This document shows positions 9,048 through 16,295 of a stretch of 64,000 nt of DNA, in pieces. Below the pieces are notes generated by a model. That model was not told the origin of the DNA. It made no database searches and saw only the letters and a list, made by a program, of their open reading frames with translations. Each line of letters opens with the position of its first letter. Positions within the stretch are counted from its first letter, which is position 1. The translations under genes were made by a program, and so were the position numbers. Source of the stretch: Aquimarina intermedia (GTDB taxonomy: Bacteria > Bacteroidota > Bacteroidia > Flavobacteriales > Flavobacteriaceae); assembly GCF_008124785.1 (NCBI RefSeq), contig NZ_VNHU01000009.1, positions 1-64,000 of the forward strand. The letters are read 5' to 3'.

Positions 9048-9309
9048 TGTGTTTTTTTGTTTGTACCCTTCAAAAAGGATCATATTAATAGTGAGTTTTG
9101 TAAGTATGTGTATAAAATATCAGTAAATAGAGGATTTTTACTTAGACACTCTAAAATAAGAAATACTATGGCATTAAAACAGAAATTAAGAAAGCTTATC
9201 TTATCTTTAACGAGACGTTATATATTGTTTATTCAGTGCAATAATTTTAAAGCTACGACTGATTGGAATCTTCTTTAATCATTGAACAATTGATGAGTCA
9301 TAAAAATCA
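9048..9309. other. Intergenic region, no supported gene
   Basis: About 260 bp between the two dehydrogenase genes. A plus-strand 36-codon ORF starts at ATG 9168. It is basic (MALKQKLRKLILSLTRR) but has no promoter box or recognisable family, so it is not called as a gene. Confidence 0.35.
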
Positions 9310-9336
9310 AAAAAGCACTCTTACGGAGTGCTTTTT
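9310..9336 (-). terminator. Terminator of the alcohol dehydrogenase gene
   Basis: A perfect 11-bp stem, aaaaagcactc (9310-9320) with gagtgcttttt (9326-9336), encloses the 5-nt loop ttacg. It lies 60 bp after the alcohol dehydrogenase stop codon and has U-tracts in both directions. Confidence 0.8.
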
Positions 9337-9395
9337 CAGATTAAGAAAATATGCTTTCACCTATAAATCATCTTTTAAAGTAAAATTGAAATACT

Positions 9396-10445
9396 TTAAT
9401 TCTTAAGCGATTCCATATCTATTACAAAACGATATTTCACATCTGAGTTTTTAACTCTGTCGTAAGCGGTATTGATAGTATCTATGTCAATTACTTCAAT
9501 ATCACTGGTAATGTTATGCTTGCCACAGAAATCCAACATTTCCTGAGTTTCTTTAATTCCACCAATTAGAGATCCTGCTACACGTTTTCTTCCCATCACT
9601 AAACTACCGCCGTGCATAGGTTCCAATGGTTCTATAGCACCAACCATCACCATTGTTGAATCTCTCTTTAATAATTGTAAATATGGGTTGATATCATGTT
9701 TAACAGGAACTGTATTTAATAGAAAATCAAACGAATTGGCATGTTTTTTCATGTCCTCATCATTTTTAGAAATCAACACTTCGTCAGCACCTAAACGTTT
9801 GGCATCTTTTTCTTTACCCGGAGATGTGGTAATCATTACCACCTTAGCTCCCAACGCATGTGCAAATTTGATTCCCATATGTCCTAAGCCTCCAAGACCA
9901 ATCACACCTACTTTATCACCTTTTTTAACTTTCCAGTGATTTAAAGGTGAATATGTAGTAATTCCTGCACATAATAAGGGAGCGACTGCTTTTTCATCTA
10001 AATTGTCAGGAATACTTAATACGAATTTTTCATCGACCACTATCATTTCTGAATAGCCTCCATAGGTATGACCGCCCAAATGTTTGTCTTTTCCATTATA
10101 AGTACCAACCATCCCTTCTTCGCAGAATTGTTCAAGATCATCATTGCAAGCACTACAATCCTGACAAGAATCTACCATACATCCCACACCCACAAGATCT
10201 CCTTCTTTAAAATTCTTTACATCGGAGCCAACTTCTTCAACACGACCTATAATTTCGTGTCCTGGTACTACAGGGTATTTGGAATTTCCCCAATCATTTT
10301 GAACTGTGTGAATATCGCTGTGGCATACTCCGCAATATGTAATTTTTATTTTGACATCATTTTTTTTAGTTTCTCTTCGCTCTATAGTCATTGACTTAAG
10401 ATCACTATCCTTTGTATCTGCCCCGTAGGCTTTAATTGTGCTCAT
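9396..10445 (-). CDS. Zinc-dependent NAD(P)-dependent alcohol dehydrogenase, CAD type
   Basis: A 349-aa soluble medium-chain dehydrogenase interconverting alcohols and aldehydes. The catalytic zinc site is supplied by Cys41 (CGVCHSD) and His63-Glu64 (PGHE), with a later Cys in PLLCAGITTY. The structural zinc site is the C-x2-C-x2-C-x7-C array at Cys94, 97, 100 and 108. GLGGLGHMGIKFAHALGA is the Rossmann nucleotide-binding loop. The arrangement matches cinnamyl-alcohol/YahK-type enzymes that often use NADPH and reduce aldehydes. It is followed by a strong terminator. The physiological substrate cannot be inferred. Confidence 0.9.
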   Translation of the reverse strand: MSTIKAYGADTKDSDLKSMTIERRETKKNDVKIKITYCGVCHSDIHTVQNDWGNSKYPVVPGHEIIGRVEEVGSDVKNFKEGDLVGVGCMVDSCQDCSACNDDLEQFCEEGMVGTYNGKDKHLGGHTYGGYSEMIVVDEKFVLSIPDNLDEKAVAPLLCAGITTYSPLNHWKVKKGDKVGVIGLGGLGHMGIKFAHALGAKVVMITTSPGKEKDAKRLGADEVLISKNDEDMKKHANSFDFLLNTVPVKHDINPYLQLLKRDSTMVMVGAIEPLEPMHGGSLVMGRKRVAGSLIGGIKETQEMLDFCGKHNITSDIEVIDIDTINTAYDRVKNSDVKYRFVIDMESLKN

Positions 10446-10593
10446 AATATTTTTTGATTCAAATTAGCTGAATTCTTCGATGAACCAAGGGATTATTCTT
10501 ACTTTAATGTAAGTTTAACACCCTTCCTAACCTAAGTCAAGAAAAAAAAGATTTTAAAGACTATGGATGGTTTGCTTAGAAGGTATAAATGAG

Positions 10594-10642
10594 AAATCAT
10601 CTTTAGACGAGTAGGATATACTACATTGCCAAAAGATGATTT
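10594..10642 (-). terminator. Possible terminator or leader hairpin after the GG-peptide gene
   Basis: An 11-bp inverted repeat, aaatcatcttt (10594-10604) with aaagatgattt (10632-10642), encloses a 27-nt loop 41 bp downstream of the peptide gene. It probably limits read-through into the alcohol dehydrogenase gene. The long loop makes the type uncertain. Confidence 0.4.
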
Positions 10643-10683
10643 TAATTACGTAGAATGAATTTAAGAAATACTTAAATTAGAGT

Positions 10684-10896
10684 TTACATACAACACTGAT
10701 CATTTTGCACGGTTCCGTAACAAACACCTCCGTTATTATTTGGAACGGCGCATCGACTACCATCAACATCAAGAAAATAGTGATCATAGCAACCTCTTGG
10801 GCAACGATTGGCTTGTTGCACTCCTCCTTTTAGTACGGATTGCGTTGCTTTGTCTAAAATCTTTAATCCTTTAACACTTGTTAGCGAATTTTTCAT
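10684..10896 (-). CDS. Small Cys-rich peptide with double-glycine leader (RiPP or bacteriocin-like precursor)
   Basis: This 70-aa peptide has a charged leader (about 1-25) ending LKGG (22-25). It resembles the leaders of Bacteroidota natural-product and bacteriocin precursors (VKGLKILDKATQSVLKGG), which are cut after GG by peptidase-containing exporters. The 45-residue core holds six cysteines (32, 36, 49, 59, 68, 69), enough for three disulfides or for thioether crosslinks, and is rich in Asn, Gly and Gln. No modification enzyme or C39-type exporter is visible in the window. Upstream on the same strand are a CarboxypepD-reg-like protein (64 bp away) and a glutamyl endopeptidase, which suggests a small operon. 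The function is a guess; a secreted toxin, signal or protease partner are all possible. Confidence 0.6.
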   Translation of the reverse strand: MKNSLTSVKGLKILDKATQSVLKGGVQQANRCPRGCYDHYFLDVDGSRCAVPNNNGGVCYGTVQNDQCCM

Positions 10897-10960
10897 AATA
10901 ATTTGGTTTTAAGAATTTAACATATCTAAAATTACAAAAAAAATTAAATCATAGTTGTTT

Positions 10961-11263
10961 TCACTTCTTTTCAAGAATTATCTGAATTTCTTTAATACCA
11001 CCATTATAAAAAAAAGATTTTTTTTTCTTTCGATATTCGTCATGAACAATGACTAGCATATAGCGGCCTTTTGGTAGGTTAGGGTATTTAAAATGTCCTT
11101 TAGAATTACTTACCTGTGCTATGTCTTTAGAATATGAATCTTCTTTATTTAAAAGTATAATAGCTTCGAATACAGGTTTGTGAGAACCTTGCTCCATTAT
11201 AGTTCCTCGCAATATTTGCATAATAAAAAATACTACTAATAAAGAAAGAGTTACGTAGTGCAA
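10961..11263 (-). CDS. Stand-alone carboxypeptidase-regulatory-like domain protein
   Basis: About 100 aa. A hydrophobic N-terminal segment (residues 3-15) is probably an export signal ending near Gln16. A single beta-sandwich-like domain follows: ILRGTIMEQGSHKPVFEAIILLNKE, then NSKGHFKYPNLPKGRYMLVI, the pattern of CarboxypepD_reg modules normally found at the N-terminus of TonB receptors. Here the domain stands alone, as if detached from a receptor. The only available start codon appears to be the TTG at 11263, because the frame has an upstream stop and no earlier ATG or GTG. It begins 16 bp after the protease stop, so co-transcription is likely. Confidence 0.55.
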   Translation of the reverse strand: MHYVTLSLLVVFFIMQILRGTIMEQGSHKPVFEAIILLNKEDSYSKDIAQVSNSKGHFKYPNLPKGRYMLVIVHDEYRKKKKSFFYNGGIKEIQIILEKK

Positions 11264-11279
11264 CTCTTTCTTATTTCTA

Positions 11280-12386
11280 CTATTTATATTTATTCTTCCA
11301 GTTTTTTAGATTTTTAAAAACAGGAGATGTGATCCGAGTGGCAGAGTTGCCTAAAGAAGAACCATTCGTGTGAATACCTACCACATAACGCTTTCCATTT
11401 TTATACTTCCAAACAGGCGAGCCGCTTTGCCCTCCTGCACTATCAATATTATAGACTAGTGTTCGCGGGGTAACAAATTTTATTTTTCTGCAGTGCCACC
11501 ATTGTGTCCCACTAGGTTTATCTCCGGGATATCCCGAAAGATTTACCTTCAAACCCAGTAAACTTGCAAAGCTATAATTAGCATATCCAAAATAGCCCAG
11601 TTGCTTACCATATTTGCAGTTTTTGGGCAGTATTATGGCACCGTAATCCATAATTCTCTTTTTACTCTTTGTCCAACCCTTAACCGAATGCAGATGACTG
11701 GATGTACAGGAACCAAAGGGTTTACTGGATCCATTTCTACCGGGAATGACTTCTATTTTCTTAGCCCAACCTCCATGATTGTGCATATACACCACATGCC
11801 CTGCAGTTATTACGGTCCGTGGTCCTATTAAAAATCCCGTGCCTATCCAATTCGTACCGTCTTTTGCTGTAATTCGTAAAGAACAAATAGTACGCCAAGG
11901 ATACTTTTTAGTTTGAGTGATTCGTTTACGGTCATCCTTCCCAATAACGACTTCCTCTAGCATTTTCTGTCCGCTTTCTGTTCGCATAAGTGCTACCATA
12001 TCGGGATCACCATAGCTCGCGTAATATGCATCCAGAGGCTTTGTATCCTGAAGTGTTTGATCGTTTTCCTGCTCTAATTCGGTTACAGAATAATCATACC
12101 CACTTATTTGCTCTAAAGTCTCATTACTTTGAGTAGCTTCTAACGTAGCTTCTTCGTTATCCGAGGTATCACCGCCTTCAAAGGAATCCTCACTATCAAC
12201 ATCTTCTGTGTGTATGGTATCTGATTCATTGCTTACTTCTTGATAATCAGTAGCACTCGCTTCCTCGTTTTCGTCAGTTTGTATATCACTATACGCATCA
12301 TCAGAAAAATTTTCTACTCCATCATAGGATTCTTCATATACAGCTTCATCATACACTGCACTATGAGTAGTTCCATTACTTTTCAT
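11280..12386 (-). CDS. Glutamyl endopeptidase (S1B, V8/BLase-like) with acidic pro-region
   Basis: A 368-aa serine protease expected to cleave after Glu. The C-terminal domain (about 145-368) closely follows the Bacillus glutamyl-endopeptidase pattern: VVIGKDDRKRI, TAGHVVY (His197), MDYGAI (Asp247), SGYPGDKPSGTQWW, GGQSGSPVW (Ser321) and GIHTNG (His339, the family's Glu-binding position). Residues 1-140 are extraordinarily acidic, largely Glu, Asp, Ser and Thr, and probably form a pro-region full of self-cleavable Glu sites. No signal peptide is seen at the N-terminus (MKSNGTTHS), so the export route is unclear. The ATG at 12386 is chosen over a TTG at 12392. It heads an apparent operon with the CarboxypepD-reg and GG-leader peptide genes. 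Confidence 0.85.
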   Translation of the reverse strand: MKSNGTTHSAVYDEAVYEESYDGVENFSDDAYSDIQTDENEEASATDYQEVSNESDTIHTEDVDSEDSFEGGDTSDNEEATLEATQSNETLEQISGYDYSVTELEQENDQTLQDTKPLDAYYASYGDPDMVALMRTESGQKMLEEVVIGKDDRKRITQTKKYPWRTICSLRITAKDGTNWIGTGFLIGPRTVITAGHVVYMHNHGGWAKKIEVIPGRNGSSKPFGSCTSSHLHSVKGWTKSKKRIMDYGAIILPKNCKYGKQLGYFGYANYSFASLLGLKVNLSGYPGDKPSGTQWWHCRKIKFVTPRTLVYNIDSAGGQSGSPVWKYKNGKRYVVGIHTNGSSLGNSATRITSPVFKNLKNWKNKYK

Positions 12387-12669
12387 AATCAACTATTTTA
12401 ATTGTTCAACTTATTTTTATTATCAGTTCTTATTTAAACAACCAACTTATAAATTAACAATTTGAATATCAATAGTTTATTAACGGTATTTAGTGTGTTA
12501 TAACACCTGTTTATTGAGGGGTAATTATGGGAAAAAACAAGGAAAACCCCTTTTTAAGAAAATTTATAGCTTAGATAAGCCAATCATTTGAGTAGTCGTA
12601 CTAAGTTTCCCTAAGGTTTAAGGTATATTCGTTGTAAGAACAAAATACAATTTACAGACTGACTATATA

Positions 12670-13035
12670 ATGATGATTCTAAATAGCTTAACAATTTTTA
12701 GTTCAATAGCTTTTATTTTCTATGGAATTACTTGTATTGCTACAGCTACCATGAAGTTGGAATTTATTAGATTCGGTTTGGCACCCTACCGAGTGGTTAC
12801 AGGAATTCTTCAGATATTTGGAGGATTGGTGTTAGGGATTTCATGGTATTACAATTTTCCTTTGTTAGCATCAATCGCTGCAGGAGGTCTATCATTGTTA
12901 ATGTTACTTGGCTTCGGAGTAAGACTAAAAATAAAAGATACGTTTGCACAATCTACCCCTGCCTTATTCTTTTGTATCTTAAATATTTATCTATGTTATA
13001 AATACTTTGAGTTGGCTGAAGTGGTGAATGTTTAA
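12670..13035 (+). CDS. DoxX-like membrane protein
   Basis: A 121-aa inner-membrane protein with four predicted helices (about 7-27, 43-62, 66-86, 93-112), the topology of DoxX/DoxX-like proteins. FYGITCI and GLAPYRVVTGILQIFGG resemble the family's first two helices. DoxX-like proteins are linked loosely to respiratory or redox stress functions, but no reaction is known for most. It converges with a second DoxX-like gene and overlaps it by 3-4 bp. Confidence 0.65.
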   Translation: MMILNSLTIFSSIAFIFYGITCIATATMKLEFIRFGLAPYRVVTGILQIFGGLVLGISWYYNFPLLASIAAGGLSLLMLLGFGVRLKIKDTFAQSTPALFFCILNIYLCYKYFELAEVVNV

Positions 13036-13400
13036 AAAGGGTAAAATGCGATTATTAGACTTAAACTTAAAAAAACAAAGGCCGGCAATGATTTATATAA
13101 CGGATCTTTAATTTTTAAATGCATGATTATAGACCCAATAAGTAAAACCGATAACCCTAAAGCGGAGGGTTGCGCGAGTTCGGGGTACCATATAGATAAT
13201 AATAGCAGAATGGCTAATCCTATTTTCAACATGCCTATCAGATAACAGAACCACGTAGGCAGACCATATACATGAAATTCTTGTACAATCGTTTTGGCAT
13301 TTCCTCCTCTCCATCGCGTTGGCTTATTATACTGAATAAGCCAAACATTTAAAATACTCAATGATACTATAAGTTTCATTGCTAGAAGAACATATTCCAT
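13032..13400 (-). CDS. DoxX-like membrane protein
   Basis: A 122-aa membrane protein with four predicted helices (about 4-22, 47-68, 76-93, 102-120). GLPTWFCYLIGMLKIGLAILLL followed by HLKIKDPLYKSLPAF is characteristic of short DoxX-like proteins. The sequence KIKD before the last helix also occurs in the convergent neighbour at 12670, so the two are probably distant paralogues. The genes meet tail to tail, sharing a TTAA in which both stop codons lie. No function can be assigned. Confidence 0.65.
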   Translation of the reverse strand: MEYVLLAMKLIVSLSILNVWLIQYNKPTRWRGGNAKTIVQEFHVYGLPTWFCYLIGMLKIGLAILLLLSIWYPELAQPSALGLSVLLIGSIIMHLKIKDPLYKSLPAFVFLSLSLIIAFYPF

Positions 13401-13637
13401 GATATTAGCTATTTAGTTGCATGCAAATTAGTCATATAATTTGAAGAATTTGATATTACAGATCCTAAGAGTCCGTTAAAATTACTTGTGTTTTCATTGA
13501 AGAACTAAGCAAATTAGGAAAATTCATATAGTGTTAAAGGAGTTTTTTCCGGTTGATTTACAGTTTTTCACCCCTGGTTCAGCAACATTTATTGTTTTTA
13601 ATTAGCATTAGAAATGTATACCACAAAAACTAGAATA

Positions 13638-14528
13638 ATGAAAAGGTCCATATTTATTACAGTTATCTTCTTTTTGATTATTGGAACATCTAACGGAGAA
13701 GCTCAGATTTTAAAAAGGTTAGTCAAAAAAGTTAAAGGAACTCTCGAGCAGAAGACGGAAGAAAAAGCAGAACATAGCATTAACCAAGCCATTGATAGCC
13801 TGTACAATTATGAGAACAAGAAGAAAAATAAATCTATAGCAGGAAATGGTGACTCAATAAATGAGCACACCAGCAAATCCGGCCAACAAATCATATTAAA
13901 CAATATCATCAATGCAGAAAAACCGACTATCAAGAATACCTATTTATTTACGACAAAAGCCATCTTTGAGATTTCAGATTTAAAAAAGAAGAAAAGTAAA
14001 CCAATGCTATTCACTCAATACTATGGGAAGATGGAAGTTTTGAACGACTTCGAAGAAACTAATACGGCTATGATAACAGATTTTGATAATAAGGCACTCA
14101 TTCTTCTGGATACAAAACAAAATACAGCACAAATACAATCGCTATCCTGGATGGAAAATGTCCTGATAAAATCTAAAAAACAAGAAAACAGGGATGATAG
14201 ATTCGTTATTACTAAAACTGGGAAAGAAAAAATGATCAATGGTTATTTCTGTTTCGAATATGTTATCAGCGAAGAGGACTCAAAAATGTTAGCTTGGTTT
14301 GCTCCAGAAGTGACATTTAACTACAATGACTACCTAAGTGGACTAAATAAACTACTTAAAAATAATGCGACATTGGATAGGTTGACTCATGAAAAAATCG
14401 GTTATATGATGGAAATGACTCTACTCAACAAAAATGATGAGCAAATTACCAAAATGCTCGTTAAAGATGTGAAACAAGTCACCACAAAAATTGCAATGCA
14501 GAATTTTAAAGTAATTGAATTATTTTAA
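13638..14528 (+). CDS. Secreted protein of unknown function (DUF4412-like)
   Basis: A 296-aa protein with a signal peptide (MKRSIFITVIFFLIIGTSNGEAQ). After a lysine-rich helical stretch (about 20-65), the C-terminal two thirds show alternating strands with IITDFDNKALILLDTKQNTA-like features, GKEKMINGYFCFEYVI and MLAWFAPEV. These resemble DUF4412 proteins of Bacteroidota, in which a protein state and its reversal are written as beta-hairpins. The ATG at 13638 is used, since the upstream ATG at 13614 would place eight residues before the signal. The gene is single and converges on a small secreted protein across a terminator. Confidence 0.55.
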   Translation: MKRSIFITVIFFLIIGTSNGEAQILKRLVKKVKGTLEQKTEEKAEHSINQAIDSLYNYENKKKNKSIAGNGDSINEHTSKSGQQIILNNIINAEKPTIKNTYLFTTKAIFEISDLKKKKSKPMLFTQYYGKMEVLNDFEETNTAMITDFDNKALILLDTKQNTAQIQSLSWMENVLIKSKKQENRDDRFVITKTGKEKMINGYFCFEYVISEEDSKMLAWFAPEVTFNYNDYLSGLNKLLKNNATLDRLTHEKIGYMMEMTLLNKNDEQITKMLVKDVKQVTTKIAMQNFKVIELF

Positions 14529-14535
14529 ATAAAAA

Positions 14536-14560
14536 AGCGGAAGTCGTTATAACTTCCGCT
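14536..14560. terminator. Terminator between convergent secreted-protein genes
   Basis: A 9-bp stem, agcggaagt (14536-14544) with acttccgct (14552-14560), encloses a 7-nt loop directly after the stop of the 13638 gene. A-rich sequence on the left gives a U-tract for the minus-strand gene. Confidence 0.65.
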
Positions 14561-14584
14561 AAACATATACGATATGTAATTATG

Positions 14585-14938
14585 CTACTTCTCTGCCAAC
14601 AGGAAAAATTCATTGTTAGCAAGAGGAGCTACACTATACCCTTCAACATTATCAAGACGTTCAAGATAATTTTCAGCTTCTGAAAAAGCTGTTTCCATCG
14701 CACTCACTTTAGAGTTCCCTTTGACAGAAATACTTTTTACAAGAATATCACCATTGGTATACGTAATAGTAATTTTCCATCGCTTAACAGTGTGAAAATT
14801 ATTGGATTCTTTACTACTCACTTTTGCTTCGCTTTTTTCTATTTTTTTCTTTTTCTCATTTAAAGTTGATTCAAAAGAATTCGCAAAACTACTTGTGATT
14901 AAAAAAAATGAAATACTAATAGTTAGTAAGAGTTTCAT
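14585..14938 (-). CDS. Small secreted protein of unknown function
   Basis: A 117-aa protein with a signal peptide (MKLLLTISISFFLITSSFANS). A lysine/glutamate-rich linker is followed by a compact domain, WKITITYTNGDILVKSISVKG and then a helix SAMETAFSEAENYLERL. The family was not recognised. The ATG at 14938 is preferred, because the longer version starting at 14977 puts 13 residues before the signal sequence. It converges with the DUF4412-like gene and is monocistronic. Confidence 0.5.
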   Translation of the reverse strand: MKLLLTISISFFLITSSFANSFESTLNEKKKKIEKSEAKVSSKESNNFHTVKRWKITITYTNGDILVKSISVKGNSKVSAMETAFSEAENYLERLDNVEGYSVAPLANNEFFLLAEK

Positions 14939-15019
14939 GGTTGTAAGATTTATGATTTGTTCAAAACGAATATACAAGTTTTATTTGATTATTCAAGTAT
15001 TTTTTTAATAAAAATTTAT

Positions 15020-15049
15020 TTGAATAGTATTTTTAATTATTTATCTTTG
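15020..15049 (+). promoter_or_regulatory. Bacteroidota-type promoter of the small DNA-binding protein
   Basis: TTG at 15020-15022 is followed after 19 bp by TATCTTTG at 15042-15049, a perfect match to the TTG-N17-23-TAnnTTTG consensus. The expected transcription start falls on or within a few bases of the ATG at 15054, which predicts an mRNA with almost no leader. Confidence 0.65.
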
Positions 15050-15053
15050 TAAT

Positions 15054-15251
15054 ATGATTAATAAGAAGTTAAAGCGGCTTTTAAAAAAAAGTAAAGGCAC
15101 CAAAACCGTATATGGGATTTCTAAAACTCTTGGGGTGAGTCCGCAAGCAGGCGATTATGTGGTTAAACAAAAGGATTTGGCCAAGGATTTTGCTAGAATC
15201 CAAAAAATTGCAGACTACATGGGTGTGGACATTAGAGATATTATTGATTAG
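15054..15251 (+). CDS. Small basic protein, probable helix-turn-helix DNA-binding protein
   Basis: A 65-aa protein. The N-terminus is very basic (KKLKRLLKKSKGTK), followed by TVYGISKTLGVSPQAGDYVV, which reads like a helix-turn-helix (IS-KTLGVSPQ), and a C-terminal helix (ARIQKIADYMGVDIRDIID) that resembles the end of XRE-type repressors. No exact family was recognised. A near-consensus promoter directly abuts the start codon. It could be a small regulator or a relic of a mobile element. Confidence 0.5.
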   Translation: MINKKLKRLLKKSKGTKTVYGISKTLGVSPQAGDYVVKQKDLAKDFARIQKIADYMGVDIRDIID

Positions 15252-15348
15252 TACACTATCTTAATTATAGTTAATCTTTGTTTAGTTCACGTTAATCTCC
15301 ACTAGTAATTCGGTTAAGTGATTTATCTTTAAGAAAAAAGATATTTAT

Positions 15349-15645
15349 ATGAAAAAGGAGACAGAAAAAACCAAAGATTTGCCGTACAATCCAGAAATCA
15401 CGAAGCATGACAAGGATATTTTAGAGCAGCAGAATGCAGGTATTCGTAAAGATGGTGGTGACGATATGGATTTATTGCATCGCAAAGACGCCGTAGATTT
15501 TTCCGGAAAAGATTTGGATGTACCAGGTCGCAAAGAAGCTAAAAAAGGAAATGGACCACGGGGTCTTAATGATGAAGAAAATAAGCTACATAGTCAGGGT
15601 GGTGAGACTAAAAATAATCTTGAAAGAGATGATTCAGCAAGATAA
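15349..15645 (+). CDS. Small hydrophilic protein of unknown function
   Basis: A 98-aa protein with no hydrophobic core. It is about half charged residues, with repeated KDG, DD and GRKEAKKGNG-like stretches, so it is probably disordered. No cysteine, signal or membrane segment is present. The composition recalls small stress-induced hydrophilic proteins, but there is no motif to support this. It stands alone, with an upstream TATCTTTA that differs at one base from the -7 consensus, and is followed by a terminator. Confidence 0.45.
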   Translation: MKKETEKTKDLPYNPEITKHDKDILEQQNAGIRKDGGDDMDLLHRKDAVDFSGKDLDVPGRKEAKKGNGPRGLNDEENKLHSQGGETKNNLERDDSAR

Positions 15646-15672
15646 AATAGAAATTTTCACATACAACTAATG

Positions 15673-15695
15673 AAAAGGACCATATGGGTCCTTTT
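15673..15695 (+). terminator. Terminator after the hydrophilic protein gene
   Basis: A perfect 9-bp stem, aaaaggacc (15673-15681) with ggtcctttt (15687-15695), encloses a 5-nt loop 28 bp downstream of the stop codon and ends in a T-run. Confidence 0.75.
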
Positions 15696-15815
15696 GTCAT
15701 TTATAAACTATAGAAAATGCGAGTCTTATTACAGAGAATATATAAAGAAATTTAACCTCAAAAAAACAATATAAATTAATTTAACTACCTTTCCTTCTTT
15801 ATTGGTAAGATAAAT

Positions 15816-16265
15816 ATGATTTATAAAATTACACTATACTTTTTGCTCCTATTCTGCTCTTCTTCATCCGTAAGTCGTGATTCCTACTTAGGAAACTGGC
15901 AAATAGAAGGTGGATCAATAATTCATATTTATCAAAATGGAGATGTTTTTAGCGGAAAAATCCTTAAAAGAGCTGTAAACCCAATTTCCAACCTAAACGG
16001 TTTGGATAACAAAAACCCTGATATCGGTTTAAGAAACAGGCAATTAATCGGAATTGATATTCTTGAAAACCTAAGATATGATGAAGGAGTTTTATCGGGT
16101 GGAACTATTTATAACGCGGATAGCGGACATAGTTACGCTGTTAAGCTATGGATCTATCCGGAAGATATGAATATATGTTATATTCGTGCTTACAAAGGTT
16201 TTCTGTTCAAAACTTTTGAAGCCATCAGAGTAGATACAGAACATGTTTTTGCTAAAAAGAAATAA
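15816..16265 (+). CDS. Secreted DUF2147-family protein
   Basis: A 149-aa protein with an N-terminal signal segment (MIYKITLYFLLLFCSSSS), then a lipocalin-like barrel typical of DUF2147: YLGNWQIEGGSIIHIYQNGDVFSGKI at the start, LENLRYDEGVLSGGTIYNADSGHSYAVKLWI in the middle and IRAYKGFLFKT at the end. The function of the family is unknown; it is often periplasmic. A more canonical paralogue lies at 44664-45086. This copy lacks the cysteine pair of that paralogue. It is followed after 30 bp by an EEP-family gene on the same strand. Confidence 0.7.
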   Translation: MIYKITLYFLLLFCSSSSVSRDSYLGNWQIEGGSIIHIYQNGDVFSGKILKRAVNPISNLNGLDNKNPDIGLRNRQLIGIDILENLRYDEGVLSGGTIYNADSGHSYAVKLWIYPEDMNICYIRAYKGFLFKTFEAIRVDTEHVFAKKK

Positions 16266-16295
16266 CTTAACTAATTCAACCACAGTTTACGCTTT

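Noticed and set aside
9168-9278. Plus-strand 36-codon ORF with basic start
   Set aside because: No promoter box, no family, and it lies in an intergenic spacer; too weak to call a gene.
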